From: Notospermus geniculatus
Taxonomy: Eukaryota > Nemertea > Pilidiophora > Heteronemertea > Lineidae
Direction: 5' to 3'
Length of the DNA: 64,000 nt
NCBI GenBank assembly: GCA_002633025.1
Contig: NMRB01000933.1
Span: 73,142-137,141 of the forward strand
In this document: in pieces, positions 49,394 to 61,500 of the stretch
How the letters are laid out: every line of letters starts with the position of its first letter
Position numbering within the stretch: the stretch's first letter is position 1
Notes under the pieces: generated by a model
What the model was told of the DNA's origin: nothing
The model's input: only the letters and a program-made list of their open reading frames with translations
Databases searched by the model: none
Program-made: the position numbers and the translations under genes

Positions 49394-49878
49394 AGGTTAG
49401 GATGGTTTATGTTAGCAACGCAGTTTGTTCACAGATACCACTAAATACTCTTGATTTTTATTCACAAATCACACCCGTCTGACGCCAATTAACTGAGTTT
49501 ATGACTGTCATTGATTAATTATTACCGATCATAATAAAAATTAATACTTTGGCCGTATATACAGCTTTATCGTATCTGTAATGATCCTTCTTCATTCACC
49601 CGTATGAGAGTCACAGTTTTACTTTACCACAGAGACTTATCACAGAGGTGAGCACAATGTCCCTGGACATTATTTAATTGTTCATGCAGTTCTGTATAAT
49701 TCAGCTTTAACGAATTAGTTCAGGTGGCGGTGAGGAATGAGTCACAATCCAGTAAATCCAGTCATCCATGTTTTTTCGAATACCCTGTGATTTGCCACGA
49801 TTCTGATAACGTGATATCGAGCCCGTACATGTAGACTCTACCAGGTCGTGTCAGTTTGAGTTGTCGTTATGTAGACAT

Positions 49879-49998
49879 TAGGGAGGTTTCGCAAGCGCCC
49901 GGTTAGGCCCTACGACGACGTTTATCTATTGTGTGGGTATACCCAAACAATAGATAAACGTCGTCGTATGGCCTAACCGGGCGCTTGCGAAACCTCCC
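49879..49998. mobile_element. Near-perfect hairpin MITE
   Basis: Arms of about 53 bp beginning AGGGAGGTTTCGCAAGCGCC around a 12-bp loop. Copy 2 has no insertion at this place but carries a relative of the same family at 58433-58537. Confidence 0.85.
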
Positions 49999-50673
49999 TA
50001 TATATCCCTTGGTTACGCCTAGATCTATGCGTAGGCTGGGCAGAATTAACGCTCATTCATGATATTTCTGTTTGTCCAGCTAAAAACACGAAGACCCACT
50101 TGCAGTCAGGAATTGAATGGTTGTTGAATTAACAAGAGCCGCCTAGGCGCAGCAATTTTTATAATACATGTAAGTATCGACAGGTGTGAAAAGTCTAGGA
50201 TTATTGGATTTAGTGGATGCACCCTCCATGTGTGCAAAGATAACATACAAAAATCGAATTGATAAGGATGCTCAGATACTCCGTACACTGAAAATTCCTA
50301 AATAAGTTGGAAATTTATAGTTGGAAATATTCGGATATAGGGACTGCCATATGAAAACCGATTTTTCGAATTTTCGTCATTGTCGTGTACTAGGCATAAC
50401 AGATCTGACGGTCCCGTCAGCTTGGATTTCATCAAGCATTAGCCTTCCGACGTCGGCGGTTGATTTGACCAACATAGTGCCGCGCCGTTCATGAAAATAC
50501 GAGAGACTAAAGGCGGTACCAGACTGGCGCGTAAGCAATGCGTCAGGAAAGTGTTCAACCAATAAGGGAGGTGCTAACACTGACCGAAACACCTACCGAA
50601 GAATCTGATTGGTGGAACGCCTGCACGACGCGTCACGTACGCGCCACTCTGTCACCGACTTAACGGCAATAGG

Positions 50674-50735
50674 TAGTTTTAGCACGCTTACGTTTTACAT
50701 TTACGATTACGATTACGTAAGCGTGCTAAAACTAC
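50674..50735. mobile_element. Short hairpin MITE upstream of LicD-like gene 1
   Basis: AGGTAGTTTTAGCACGCTTA paired with its inverted copy ending GCTAAAACTACCT, flanked by AAT on both sides, 11 bp before the start codon. It occupies the same slot that holds a different hairpin in front of gene 2. Confidence 0.8.
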
Positions 50736-50745
50736 CTAATATTGA

Positions 50746-53079
50746 ATGAATCTCCTCTTCGCCCATCACGAAAACATTTCTAGAATGAAGTCTTTTACTG
50801 CCGCAAAGAAGATACGATCGTACAAAGTCTATGCGGCTATGGTCTTGGCTGTTTTTCTTGGCAACCTTACAGTTGTTGCTGTCTATTTGTTCGATTTTAA
50901 ACATTCACTAACCTTCTCACGAGCTCAGCAAACCCGTTTGACTGCGCCATCACAATTTGTTGTAGTACCGGTACAGCGGAAGAATATTAGCTTGAAAGGT
51001 ACCACAACCTCTTCGCCAGTCCACAGCAGTCGATCTTCCCCTGTGCCGACAGAAACAAACATTAGTGGCAAATGGAATATTATAACAACTATCTCGTCCA
51101 ATCCTACGAGTAGGAAAAGGGGAGCAAAGAGGAAAAGGGCTAACACGACACTCAAGACTGCTGCCACAGCTTCACCGAAAATTATTGGAAGAAACACGTC
51201 ACCAGGTTCTGTTTTCTTGAACAGAACTGTGTCAAATGCACCAGGGGCACCGTCCGATTCGGCATCCATCGAACGCTGGTGTGGAAGCCGCTCGTTCAGC
51301 GTCCCATTCATTAACACAAGTTACCCAAGGAAAGTGGGCACGCCGAGATCATTTCAGGTCACAACTACCCTTGAAGAGAGGAGGCAAATGTCAAACTTGC
51401 TCCAGACGTTCCATTATATGACGAGGAAGTATAACATAACCTATATGCTATACGGTGGCACACTTATAGGTGCATACAGGTGAGTACATTTGTAATGTTT
51501 TTTTCACATTTGACAGATAATGATTTAGCGAAAAAGATCCGATATCAAAGAAATAGCGGTCAATGCCATCCGAAGACTTCGATGCTAAATGTAATCAGTT
51601 ACATCGTTTTTGTAATGCCAGATGTAGGCCTAAATAGTTGCACTTCCACTACAGCTTACCCGATCCGGGCATAAATTCGTTGTCCAAGGCCTACTTGCTA
51701 ACAAGAAAGGCTACAGTGCACCAACAGAAAATTCATTTGAATTGACATGGTGTTGTATGGAGAGAACTAGGCCTAGAACGCGGATATTCAACGATTTTCC
51801 ATTCTAAAGCTGGATTTAGCTGCACGCGGTATGCGGATTGCGGAACGCGGTAAGCGGAAAGTTCAATGCATTTCGCATACAACAAATCGCTTCCGCCGGG
51901 GATTCCGCGGCCCTATACCGCATTCCGCGTGTCAGCTAAATGCAGCTTAACAGGTTTCGCGGGCCGACCGATTAACGCATACTATACAGTATGCAGCTAT
52001 CAGTGTGCCACAAAATTTCTTTTCATGTTGATGCATATGGGCGGTTATAACCGCAAAAAAACGTTACAAAATAAAAGCGTTGTTGTAGTTATATTCTCTA
52101 GTCGTTGTGGCTAAAAAAAGACGTATGGTGGCGCTGCATTCGTCCACACGATCTCGAGTCGTAGCTAAGAAAGACGTAAGGTGGCGCTGTAGGCCTATCA
52201 TTCGTAAGACTTCGGGTGTTTTCATCATTCTTCGTGTGGACGACTGCAGCGCCACATTTCGTCTTTCTTCGCTACGACTAGAAATCACCACAACGACTAG
52301 AGAATATGACTACAACAACGACTTTATTTTGTAACGTCTTTTCTTGACGTTAAAGCCGCCCATAGATGTGCTCGCGTTGTTTGCAAGCACATTGTGGTTT
52401 CTACAGGGACCTGTGGAGTGCCGGCTTGATCGATACTAAAAGGCTGACACAGACATTGACGGAACGAGAATTTATCAAACCTCAAATCCTGTTTTGATTT
52501 ATTTTTAGACACCACGGCCTGATACCATGGGATGATGATATCGACGTCTTGGTGGACGCCCGGCATCGCGATAAGCTTCTAAAGGCCATGAAGGCTGCCG
52601 GGAAGAACTACGGCTACAAGTCAACAGAGGGATTCGACCAGTGGAAATTTTACCGGAGTAATTCAAAACGTATCCGAAATTGGCGTTGGCCGTTTCTTGA
52701 TATTTTTTTCTATTTAACCAATGCAACCCACGTATGGGATCCAGCCTTTAAACAACACTTCCTTTTCTTGAAAAAGGACGTTTTTCCCCTGCGGCTGATT
52801 CCGTTCGAGGGATGGACCTATCCAGGGCCCTGTAATACAGAGCACTATGTGAGAACTGCATATGGAGATTTGAAAGTGTGTAAGCCCCCTTCATACGATC
52901 ACAAGCATGAGCGGGGTAGTTCCAGACTAACACGGACAGTCAACTGTTCAAAACTTTTCCCGTATTATCCATTTGTTTTCCGCGACCGAAAAGGTAACAC
53001 TGTGAACGAAACGCTGAAGATTGGATCTAAAGTAATTCATAGTATTTTGTTACCGAAATACTGTAACGGTTCGTCTTGA
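50746..53079 (+). CDS. LicD/fukutin-family transferase, gene 1 (two exons)
   Basis: Exons 50746-51479 and 52509-53079 (donor GTGAGT, acceptor TTATTTTTAG; the split arginine codon agrees), 434 residues. Residues 28-49 form a signal-anchor helix after a basic N-terminus, predicting a type II Golgi protein with a Ser/Thr-rich, Lys-rich stem. The catalytic core begins YMLYGGTLIGAYR at the exon junction and continues HHGLIPWDDDIDVLV, the hallmark LicD motif whose aspartates (253-257) bind metal and the nucleotide-linked donor. The family transfers phosphorylcholine or ribitol-phosphate-type groups to glycans; the substrate here is unknown. Its paralogue is gene 2 (58549-63266). A second in-frame ATG at 50785 is conserved in both copies and could be the true start. 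Confidence 0.88.
52058..52340. mobile_element. Inverted-repeat element in LicD gene 1 intron
   Basis: Arms contain GTTACAAAATAAA, ATTCTCTAGTCGTTGTGG and GACGTAtGGTGGCGCTGCA, repeated inverted towards 52340. The related element in gene 2 (61110-61475) is longer and rearranged. Confidence 0.65.
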
Positions 53080-53101
53080 TAACAGTTGAAACAAAACCGT
53101 A

Positions 53102-53107
53102 AATAAA
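53102..53107 (+). terminator. Polyadenylation signal, LicD gene 1
   Basis: AATAAA 22 bp after the stop codon, conserved in gene 2 at 63289-63294. Confidence 0.7.
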
Positions 53108-53157
53108 CTCAGACTGAAAATGTTTGTTCTTAAGAATGATTCTTGTATATGCCTATT

Positions 53158-53270
53158 TGATCAGACAAGCTATCGAATACATCATTGCAAAATATTACGT
53201 CATAACCATACAGTTCGCAGAATGTTGAGTCCTTTCCACCAGTATCATTAAAGTCTGCTACAACCTGTAC
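53158..53270 (-). pseudogene. Truncated GPCR 5' exon fragment
   Basis: Duplicate of the first about 36 codons of the GPCR exon with its acceptor (minus strand: VVADFNDTGGKDSTFCELYG). It is cut at the duplication junction; no helix is encoded. Confidence 0.85.
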
Positions 53271-53286
53271 AGAAGAAAAAAATTAA

Positions 53287-53579
53287 AGGGAGACTCCACT
53301 CATTGTAAAGGTTTGAATTTTTATCAATCCATAGTGACTAATGCCATGAATTGTTATGTCACTAGTACCAATAGGCTGATGACCTTTGTAGCGAATGAGC
53401 TAATACTGTGACTGCCTAATCCTATTGGTTGTTCCTTCATAAACACGCATTGAGCACACATGACATCACATGTGCTGTGCAATGGTCCCCTTGGGATTCA
53501 ATTAAAATACTTAAAATGATGAGTTTGCTGATTTTAAAAAAAATCTGACATGTTGCAGATATCAATGAACTTGAATGTA
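53287..53579. mobile_element. TTAA-type MITE, left part (duplicate)
   Basis: Duplicate of 46052-46354, again lacking its right terminus. Confidence 0.6.
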
Positions 53580-53837
53580 TTAAAGCCTCACAGTATTGAA
53601 TTTTACGACATTTTCAAACTGTCAGGACTCTGCAGCTAGAGGTTTCATAACCTCGTAATGGTCCCCAAAATGATTGTCTGATACGTACTTCAAAGAATCA
53701 AGCCCTAGTTTTCAGCACACACTGAAAAAAACTGCAGGCAGAGCCCTAATGTATTCACATAGACCATAGTACATTTTACACTACGCTAACGTCGGAGGAC
53801 GTAAGCACTTTCTGAATTCAATACAGTGAGGCTTTAA
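53580..53837. mobile_element. TTAA-site MITE (GCCTCACAGTATTGAATT type)
   Basis: 258 bp with TTAA at both ends, inverted termini AAAGCCTCACAGTATTGAAT. Copy 1 has the empty site at 46355 (a single TTAA), so the insertion and 4-bp duplication are seen directly. Confidence 0.88.
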
Positions 53838-54048
53838 AGGATCACGGTATTGGATCTCTAATGCGTTATTTGACTGCCGACGTGGAGGGAGCCACCTAGC
53901 GGCTGCGAAACGAACTACAAAAATGAGGCCCACAAAATGTACGCAGTAAATCGAGCATTTGCCGACAACGTAGTTAGTCCCTGGGTTGGAGAGTGGCGTG
54001 GTGGCACCGGCTGTCGAGGAAAAAGTCGCAATACCGCGGTCCTTTTAA
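53834..54048. mobile_element. TTAA-site MITE (GGATCACGGTATTGG type), copy 2
   Basis: Duplicate of 46355-46569, now sharing its left TTAA with the newer element at 53580-53837. Confidence 0.75.
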
Positions 54049-54984
54049 ACAATTCGAAGATGTCTAGACAGGCAGCTCTTGATTATTGTCTTGGAGATGG
54101 TTCCAATTCATGGCGCGGGGGGACTGTGCTGACATTCATCATACCTCATGTATTGTTATCTCATCCATGATTCTGATGATGCACAGCAAAGTTGACAAGA
54201 TTTTCAATGTTCTTCTTGTGAAACTTGGTTCGTAGCGCTATAAAGTTTTCCCACCCAGCTTGCACGGCTATACATTACGTTGCAGTGAACTCATCAACCG
54301 AAGTCTTTTCAAGTATCGTTGAATAAAGTGTCCGGCAACCATGCAACACTGCAAAAGCAATATCTTCACATAGAGGGGCACGGTCGATTGAAGTAGTCGC
54401 CGATACAGACACTACATTGTACACTGCAGTAGTGCATTTCTGCATATCTACTACTCAGCTAAACATGGTCCCACTAATAGGTAGTGAAGATACTGCCCCT
54501 TACCATCGGTTGCCAGATGTGGTGTGAATGCCCAAATTTTCTCAACATTGAGTAGGCCTACCGGTACGCTCGCATCTTCCAGTCAATCACCATTCGATTT
54601 GCATTTTTGCAGTGATGTAGGTCCGTATTTTGCGAAAAAAAGATAATGATAAAATTACTGTTACATGTAGTAGTACATGTACGTTGTTGCAGTGAGAATA
54701 GACGACATTTGAAAAAAAAACGTGTTGGCATACTAGCTATCAATGCTCGCAACTAAAAACACGGGATCAAATGACAAATTGCATATAGCATGAGTGGCGA
54801 AGCAAGTTTAACTTGCATGCTGGGCTTCATGTACACGTATCCTTCAGAGCAAAATTTCACATCGCAATGCCAGTCCGTTCACGGTCAAAGACAAATAAAT
54901 TCGAGCAAATGGTGGGATGGGAAATCTGACGCAACACATCCGCCGAATCTGTCCTCAACAACTTTAGATCGGGGAGGAAGGAAC

Positions 54985-55975
54985 CCCTGATGCTGATATC
55001 ATGTGATTTCTCTTTACTGTTCTTGGGCGTCCATCTTTGCATTATTATCAAAGAAGGTCCCGACCACGACAAAAACAACATTATCATAAATCAGGCTGAT
55101 ATTGTACAATGCCAGTGACTGCCTGTTATACGTCATATTTTCCTTTCCGTCAGAACCTAGAATAGCTTTTGGTTACAAAACGTCGCCTCTTCTGGACAGA
55201 GACGAATAGTGAATGGACAGACAGACACAATAGATAGAAGATGTCAGTCCGTTGACCAATAGGTCTTCACTAGGATCCAATTCAATGCCTGGCGGACACT
55301 AGATTGGTACCGCGATCCTCCGCTAGATGGATATTATGAGGATCGGTCCAGCCTATTTAAATACCCGGATGGACCCTCAGATTCTGAGGGTCCATTCGGG
55401 CACTTGTCAGCAAGGGAATTCCAGGTAGTCATGAAGCGATACATGGATTGTATCACAAAATATGGCACTCCACAGGATCATTGTTGAACAGTGGATAGAT
55501 TGTAGCCCTGGACAGGTGTTTATGACCTAATGAAGCAATCTGAAGAGGTCGCCACCATCGTTCCTTGGCTAAGACCTCTGAAAAGGGCTGGAACCCAGCA
55601 CAAGATTCTTGTGCTCATCGATTTTATAAATTACATGCATTTGATAAAATACTCATACCGAAAATTAGAATTTGTTCCAGTATTTGTAAAATTACTACTA
55701 TTTTAACATTCCGTTGGGTATTCGATGTTTTATTAAGGAAAAAAGAACGAACTCTTTCGAATCCCTACGCAATTTGCTGTGCAACGGTCAGAAATTCATC
55801 CGCTGCCAACAATGCATTTGCACTGTGGAAAAGTAGTACCGGTCTAGCCCTTTCCAGAGTTTAATGTGGCATTGAACTCTGGGTACGAGATTGCTAATGA
55901 AGCCCATTTCGACCGTTTTGTTACATGCACTTTCCCCTTGGGCGCGAATGGCGTCATTTCCAACGATGGCATTTG
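54985..55975. other. Insertion private to duplication copy 2
   Basis: About 1 kb absent from copy 1 (between the equivalents of 47480 and 47495). It holds an inverted copy of the GATCCTCATAATATCCATC sequence that also occurs in the duplicate proper (56040), and a 99-codon frame at 55565-55864 without known domain. No termini recognised. Confidence 0.5.
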
Positions 55976-56437
55976 GTGTGCACCATGCGCTGGCGAGATT
56001 GGAGTGTGGCCGTATGTTTGGAGTTCGAATTCTAATTGGCTGTACCGATCCTCATAATATCCATCTAGCGGAGAATCGTGGTACCAATCTAAGCGGACCC
56101 ATCCATGCTTGACGCAATACTCCCGGGACGTCGCCGTGCGGCCAATCAGCGCTGGATGTTCATGTACAGCAAAGTGCGCATAAAATCGGTGCTTCGGATG
56201 GGGGAAGTCTGCATTCTTATAAATGTTTTACAGCCTTGCCAACTCTGTTAACGAAAGATGCTGTTGATGCTGTGACGTTGCGTCATTTGACGGCCAAAAT
56301 GGCGGACATTTTGAGTTGTGACGTCACGTGGGAAACCTCTATCGTACCCTATACACGTAGGCCAAATTTTGGTTCGATTGGACTTCAAACATGGCCGACA
56401 GATAGCCATGTTGAAAAATTGGCTTCGGCCCATATCT

Positions 56438-56589
56438 GGGCCCGGTTGCACGAAACTCAGCGCTATCTTGGTGTTAGCTCTAACTTGATGTTAAATAACG
56501 TAAAAGAACAATGGATTTTTACGTCATTTAACATGAAGATAGCGCTAACACCAAGATAGCGTTGTCGTGAGTTTCGTGCAACCGGGCCC
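56438..56589. mobile_element. Hairpin MITE (GGGCCCGGTTGCACGAAACT)
   Basis: 152 bp. The ends GGGCCCGGTTGCACGAAACT are inverted copies, with AGATAGCGCTAACACCAAGA continuing the arm inside. Absent from copy 1, where CATATCTAATCAATA runs on. Confidence 0.8.
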
Positions 56590-56852
56590 TGATCAATAGT
56601 AATGGTGAGGATGGTTTAATGTTAGGAAAGCTGTTTGTTTACAAATACCACTAACTACTCGTGAATTGTATTCATAAATCACACTCCGTCTGACGGCCAT
56701 CAACTGAGTTTATGTCATTGATTAATTGTCACTGATCATAATAAGAATTAATACTTTGGCCGTGTATACAGCTTTATCGTATCTGTAATGATCCTTCATC
56801 ATTCACCCTGAGAGTCACAGTTTTACTTTACCACAGAGACTTCCCTTTACTA

Positions 56853-57255
56853 TAGGCCATTCGTTTACTTCCACGAGCTAGCTCTGAACAGACGCTACAC
56901 CCATGCGCATTGGAGGCCAGTAAAAGAACGCTGTCGTGTCAGACACGAGTAAAGTGTCATGGCGGATGCGCTCTGATTGGCAGAATGATCCGCCATGATA
57001 CTTTACTCGTGTCTAACACGACAGCGTTCGATTACTTTTTGCACGCCGATGTACTGATGTATGCGAGGGCTGTGTGCATCTCATGATCGGAAGTGACATC
57101 GTGCCTTGCATCCTGGGAAGGTTGCACGAGAAGCCCACCTCGGCGGGTAGGTAGTCGCGCCTGGTCCGAGGAAGGCCCGATGACGCAGTTCCGGTGTAAA
57201 CGAACGGTGTAGCGTCTATTCCGAGCTAGCTCGTGGAAGTAAACGAATGGCCTAT
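56853..57255. mobile_element. Nested inverted-repeat element
   Basis: Outer ends AGGCCATTCGTTTACTTCCA (about 33 bp, including GAGCTAGCTC) are inverted at 57222-57255. An inner hairpin with arms of about 45 bp (CGCTGTCGTGTCAGACACGA) lies at 56925-57030. Absent from copy 1. Confidence 0.75.
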
Positions 57256-58116
57256 TTATTATTTCATTGTTCATGCGGTTCAGCTTTAATGAATTACATG
57301 TAGTTCAGGTGGCGGTGAGGAATGAGTCACAATCCAGTAAATCCAGTAATCCATGATTTTTCGAATACCCTGTGGTTTGCCACGATTATCATAACGTGAT
57401 ATCGATGCCGCACATGTAGACTCTACCAGGTCATGTCAGTTTGAGTCACCGTTATGTAGAACAATATCCCTTAGTTACGCCTAGATCTATGCGGAGGCTG
57501 GGCAGATTTAACGCTCTTTCATGATATTTCTGTCTGTCCAGCTGAAAACACGAAGAGCCACTTGCAGACAGGAATTGAATGGAGGTTGAGTTGAATTGAC
57601 AAGAGCCACATAGGCGCAGCAATTTTCGTAATATATGTAAGTATCGACAGGTGTGAAAAGTCTAGGATTATTGGATTTAGTGGATGTAGATCTACTCTCC
57701 ATGTGTGCAAAGATAACATAGAAAAATCGAATTGATAGGGATGCTCAGATACTCCGTACACTGAAAATTCATAAATAAGTTGGAAATGTATAGTTGGAAA
57801 TATTTAAAGTTGGAAATATTCGGATATAGGGACTGCCATATGAAAACTGATTTTTCGAATTTTCGTCATTGTCGTGTACTAGGCGTAACAGATCTGACGG
57901 TCCCGTCAGCTTGGATTTCATCAAGTATTAGCCTTCCGACGTCCGCGGTTGATTTGACAATCAAAGTGCTGCGCATTTCATGAACTGCGAGAGACTAAAG
58001 GCGGTAACACACTGGCGCGTAAGCAACGCGTCAGGAAAGCGTTCAACGACCAATTAGAGAGGTGGAAACACTGACCGAAACACCCACCGAAGAATCTGAT
58101 TGGTGGAACGCCTGGA

Positions 58117-58373
58117 CACTGCAAGAAAATCCTATTCATGCTGAGTACTTTCGGGGTACTCATATTATCCCTGAGATGAGTAGAAAGGTGCTCATATTGA
58201 GTAGAAAGGTGTACTCAACGAGTAGAACGGTACTCATAGCGAGTAGCAAGGAACTCCAAATGCAGCTCCTTGGCCGAGATGAGTACCCGATGAGTACCTT
58301 TCTACTCATCTGAGGGACAAATGACTGATGAGTAGTCTAAAGTACTCAACATGAGTGGGAATTTTTTTCAGTG
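58117..58373. mobile_element. MITE with GAGTAGAAAGGTACTCAT repeats
   Basis: Ends CACTGCAAGAAAATCC and, inverted, GGAATTTTTTTCAGTG. The interior is built of short AGTACTCA/TGAGTAGAAAGG repeats in both orientations. Absent from the same place in copy 1 (50620). Confidence 0.7.
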
Positions 58374-58432
58374 CTCGATGCGCCGCGTACACGCCAGTCT
58401 GTCGCCGACTTAACGGCAATAGAGAGCTTCTC

Positions 58433-58537
58433 CAAGCGCCCGGTTAGGCCATACGACTACGTTTATCTATTGTTTGGGTGCACTCACACAATAGATAAAC
58501 GTCGTCGTAGAGCCTAACCGGGCGCTTGCAGAAGCTC
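58433..58537. mobile_element. Hairpin MITE upstream of LicD-like gene 2
   Basis: AGAGAGCTTCTCCAAGCGCC paired with an inverted arm ending AGAAGCTCACT, flanked by AAT, 12 bp before the start codon. Same family as 49879-49998, inserted at the exact slot that holds an unrelated hairpin in front of gene 1. Confidence 0.8.
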
Positions 58538-58548
58538 ACTAATATTGA

Positions 58549-61500
58549 ATGAATCTCCTCTTCGCCCACCACGAAAACATTTCTATATGTAGAATGAAGT
58601 ATTTCACTGCCGCAAAGAAGATACGATCGTACAAAGTCTATGTGGCTATGGTTTTGGCTGTTTTTCTCGGCAACCTTACAGTTGTTGCTGTCTATTTGTT
58701 CGATTTTAAATATTCACTAACCTTCTCACTGGCTCAGCAAACCCGTTTGACTGCGCCATCACAATTTGTTGTAGTACAGCGGAAGGATATTAGCTTAACC
58801 TCTTCGACAGTCATCAGCAGTCGATCTTCCCCTGTGCCGACAAAAACAAACATTAGTGGCAAATGGAATATAATAACAACTATCTCTTCCAATCCTACGA
58901 GTAGGAAAAGGGGAGCAAAGAGGAAAATGGATAACACGACGCTTAAGATTGCTTCCACAGCTTCACCGAAAATTATTGGAAGAAACACATCCCCAGGTTC
59001 TGTTTTCTTGAACAGAACTGTGTCAAATGCACCAGGGGCACCGTCCGATTCAGCATCCATCGAACGCTGGTGTGGAAGCCGTTCGTTCAGCGTCCCATTC
59101 ATTAACACAAGTTACCCAAGCAAAGTGGGCACGCCGAGATCATTTCAGGTCACCATTAACCTTGAAGAGAGGAGGCAAATGTCAGACTTGCTCCAGACGT
59201 TCCATTATATGACGAGGAAGTACAACATAACCTATATGCTATACGGTGGCACACTTATAGGTGCATACAGGTGAGTAATGTTTTTTTTTCACATTTGACA
59301 GATCATGATTTAGCGAAAAAGATCCGATATCAAAGACATAACGGTAATGCCATCGGAAGACTTCGATGCTAAATGTAATCAGTTACATTGTTTTTGTAAT
59401 GCAAGGTACAAAAGGCACAAAATTGACACACAAAATGATAATAAACAAGAAGTCAATCTCCAGAATTCACGAATTTTCGACCCCAACCGGGGTCTTTTTC
59501 AAGTGGAACTTTACAATCTGAGTCTTTTCTAGAGTTTCAGATTGTAAAGTTCCACTTGAAAAAGACCCCGGTTGGGGTCGAAAATTCGTGAATTCTGGAG
59601 ATTGACTTCTTGTTTTTTGTAATGCAAGATGTAAATAGCTGCACTTCCACTACAGCTTACCCGATCCGGGCATAAATAAGCCCGGATTTTCACTGATTGT
59701 GATTCCACAACAGGTTTGATGTTAATAGGCTCGGCTCCAGATGGTGAACCGCGTACATGTATGTTGTCCTGGCACTTTTGAGCATGCGTAGTGTCGCAAA
59801 CGATCTTAAGCTACCTGTCGCCGAACCTAAAGACGTGACTCCACAAGACAGTTTTCACTGTTAGTGTTAGAAGTTGCTGTTTGAGAGTGCAGAAAAATTT
59901 TCGGAAGTTTGTCTCAGAAATTACTGCTGTCAAGTTGAAGGATTGAAAGATTATGTCATACAGGGTGGTCAAAAAAACGCACAAGCATACTTCCGCCACC
60001 CTCAGTCCCAAACCACTGGTATGAATGGATAGAGAATCTTTCTAGAAGAAAAATAAGACCAAGATACCTCGATTCGGTCCTGTAGTTTTACCTCCAGAGC
60101 CATTTTTGTGAAGCAAAGTCAGTGGTCCTTAATAACTAACTTACCGGTCAACCGCGGTGCCATTGCTGAAGTTTAAAAATGAATTTTGATTTTCATGTTC
60201 TACATGTACCTGTACTTCATTTTTTGTTTGACCTTTCCACAGGATAATCCTTTTGTCAGTTACAAGACTACGCTGCTGTGTATGCTGTTGATTGTTGTGT
60301 GTGGAACAATTCACCAAGGGCCTCGACCATGCTTTACAAAATAGGGTCTGGAGGTCGAACCACTGGACCGAATCGGGATATCTTCGTCTTCTTTCTTCTA
60401 GAAAGATTCTCCATCCAATGCCATCAGTAGTTTTGAGCTCTGGGTAGTGAAAGTATGGTTGTGCGTTTTTTGGACAACCCTGTGTAGTAATAAATGACTC
60501 GCGGCAGACTTTTTAATTTGAAGTGGATCGATGTTTCACATTTCTGTCGAGAGTTGGCTGACGGAAAGTGTCGACATAATCATTCTGTCTAGTGGAGTAG
60601 CGCCTTAATACTACAAATAGATCCAATCTTACTGACATTGCACTCCAGAAAACACCGTAATGTCGATCTGGAGTACACTCGGTTATGCGATCCGAGTTTA
60701 ATAGAGCAGGTGTGACAGGAATCTACGTCCTAGGAATGCAAGTCCGCCAAACAATAGCCCGCTATTGTAAGGTTATTGTAAGGTTATATTCGAATGTACA
60801 TGGTCTCTAGCCATTTATTCTGATACATCGCTGAAAAATAATACCGGACTTTGATTCCAGGGGGGCTTTGATCCACCTGTCACACATGGCTTAATATACC
60901 CGGGCAACCTGCAATGGAATCAGAATAAGCCCGGATAAACCCGTTTTTCTGTAGTGGAAGCGCAGCTTACATGTATATGGAAACCATGGTGCGTTCCATT
61001 TGTCCTTTCAGTATGTCGTGGCCGTTAGTAGTTTATATGCAGCTGTCAGTGTGCCACAAAATTTCTTTTCATGTTGATGCATATGGGCGGTTATAACCGC
61101 AAAAAACGTTACAAAATAAAGGCGTTGTTGTAGCTATATTCTCTAGTCGTTGTGGTGATCTCTAGTCGTAGCTAAGAAAGACGTATGGTGGCGCCGCATT
61201 CGACCACACGATCTCGAGTCGTAGCTAAGAAAGACGTAAGGTGGCGCTGTATCATTCGTAACACTTCGGGTGTTTTCATCATTCTTTATGTGGACGACTG
61301 CAGCGCCACCTTACATCTTTCTTTGCTACGACTAGAGACCACCACAACGATTAGAGAATATGACTACAGCAACGACTTTATTTTGCAGCGCCACCTTACG
61401 TCTTTCTTAGCTACGACTAGAGATCACCACAACGATTAGAGAATGACAACAACAACGTCTTTTTTGTAACATCTTTATTTTCGGTTATAACCCCCCCCCC

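Larger units (their letters stand above)
45928..53157. repeat. Segmental duplication, copy 1
   Basis: From within the 5' part of the GPCR exon through the first LicD-like gene to just beyond its poly(A) signal. The second copy starts directly at 53158 with TGATCAGACAAGCTATCG, the same words as 45928. Confidence 0.85.
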
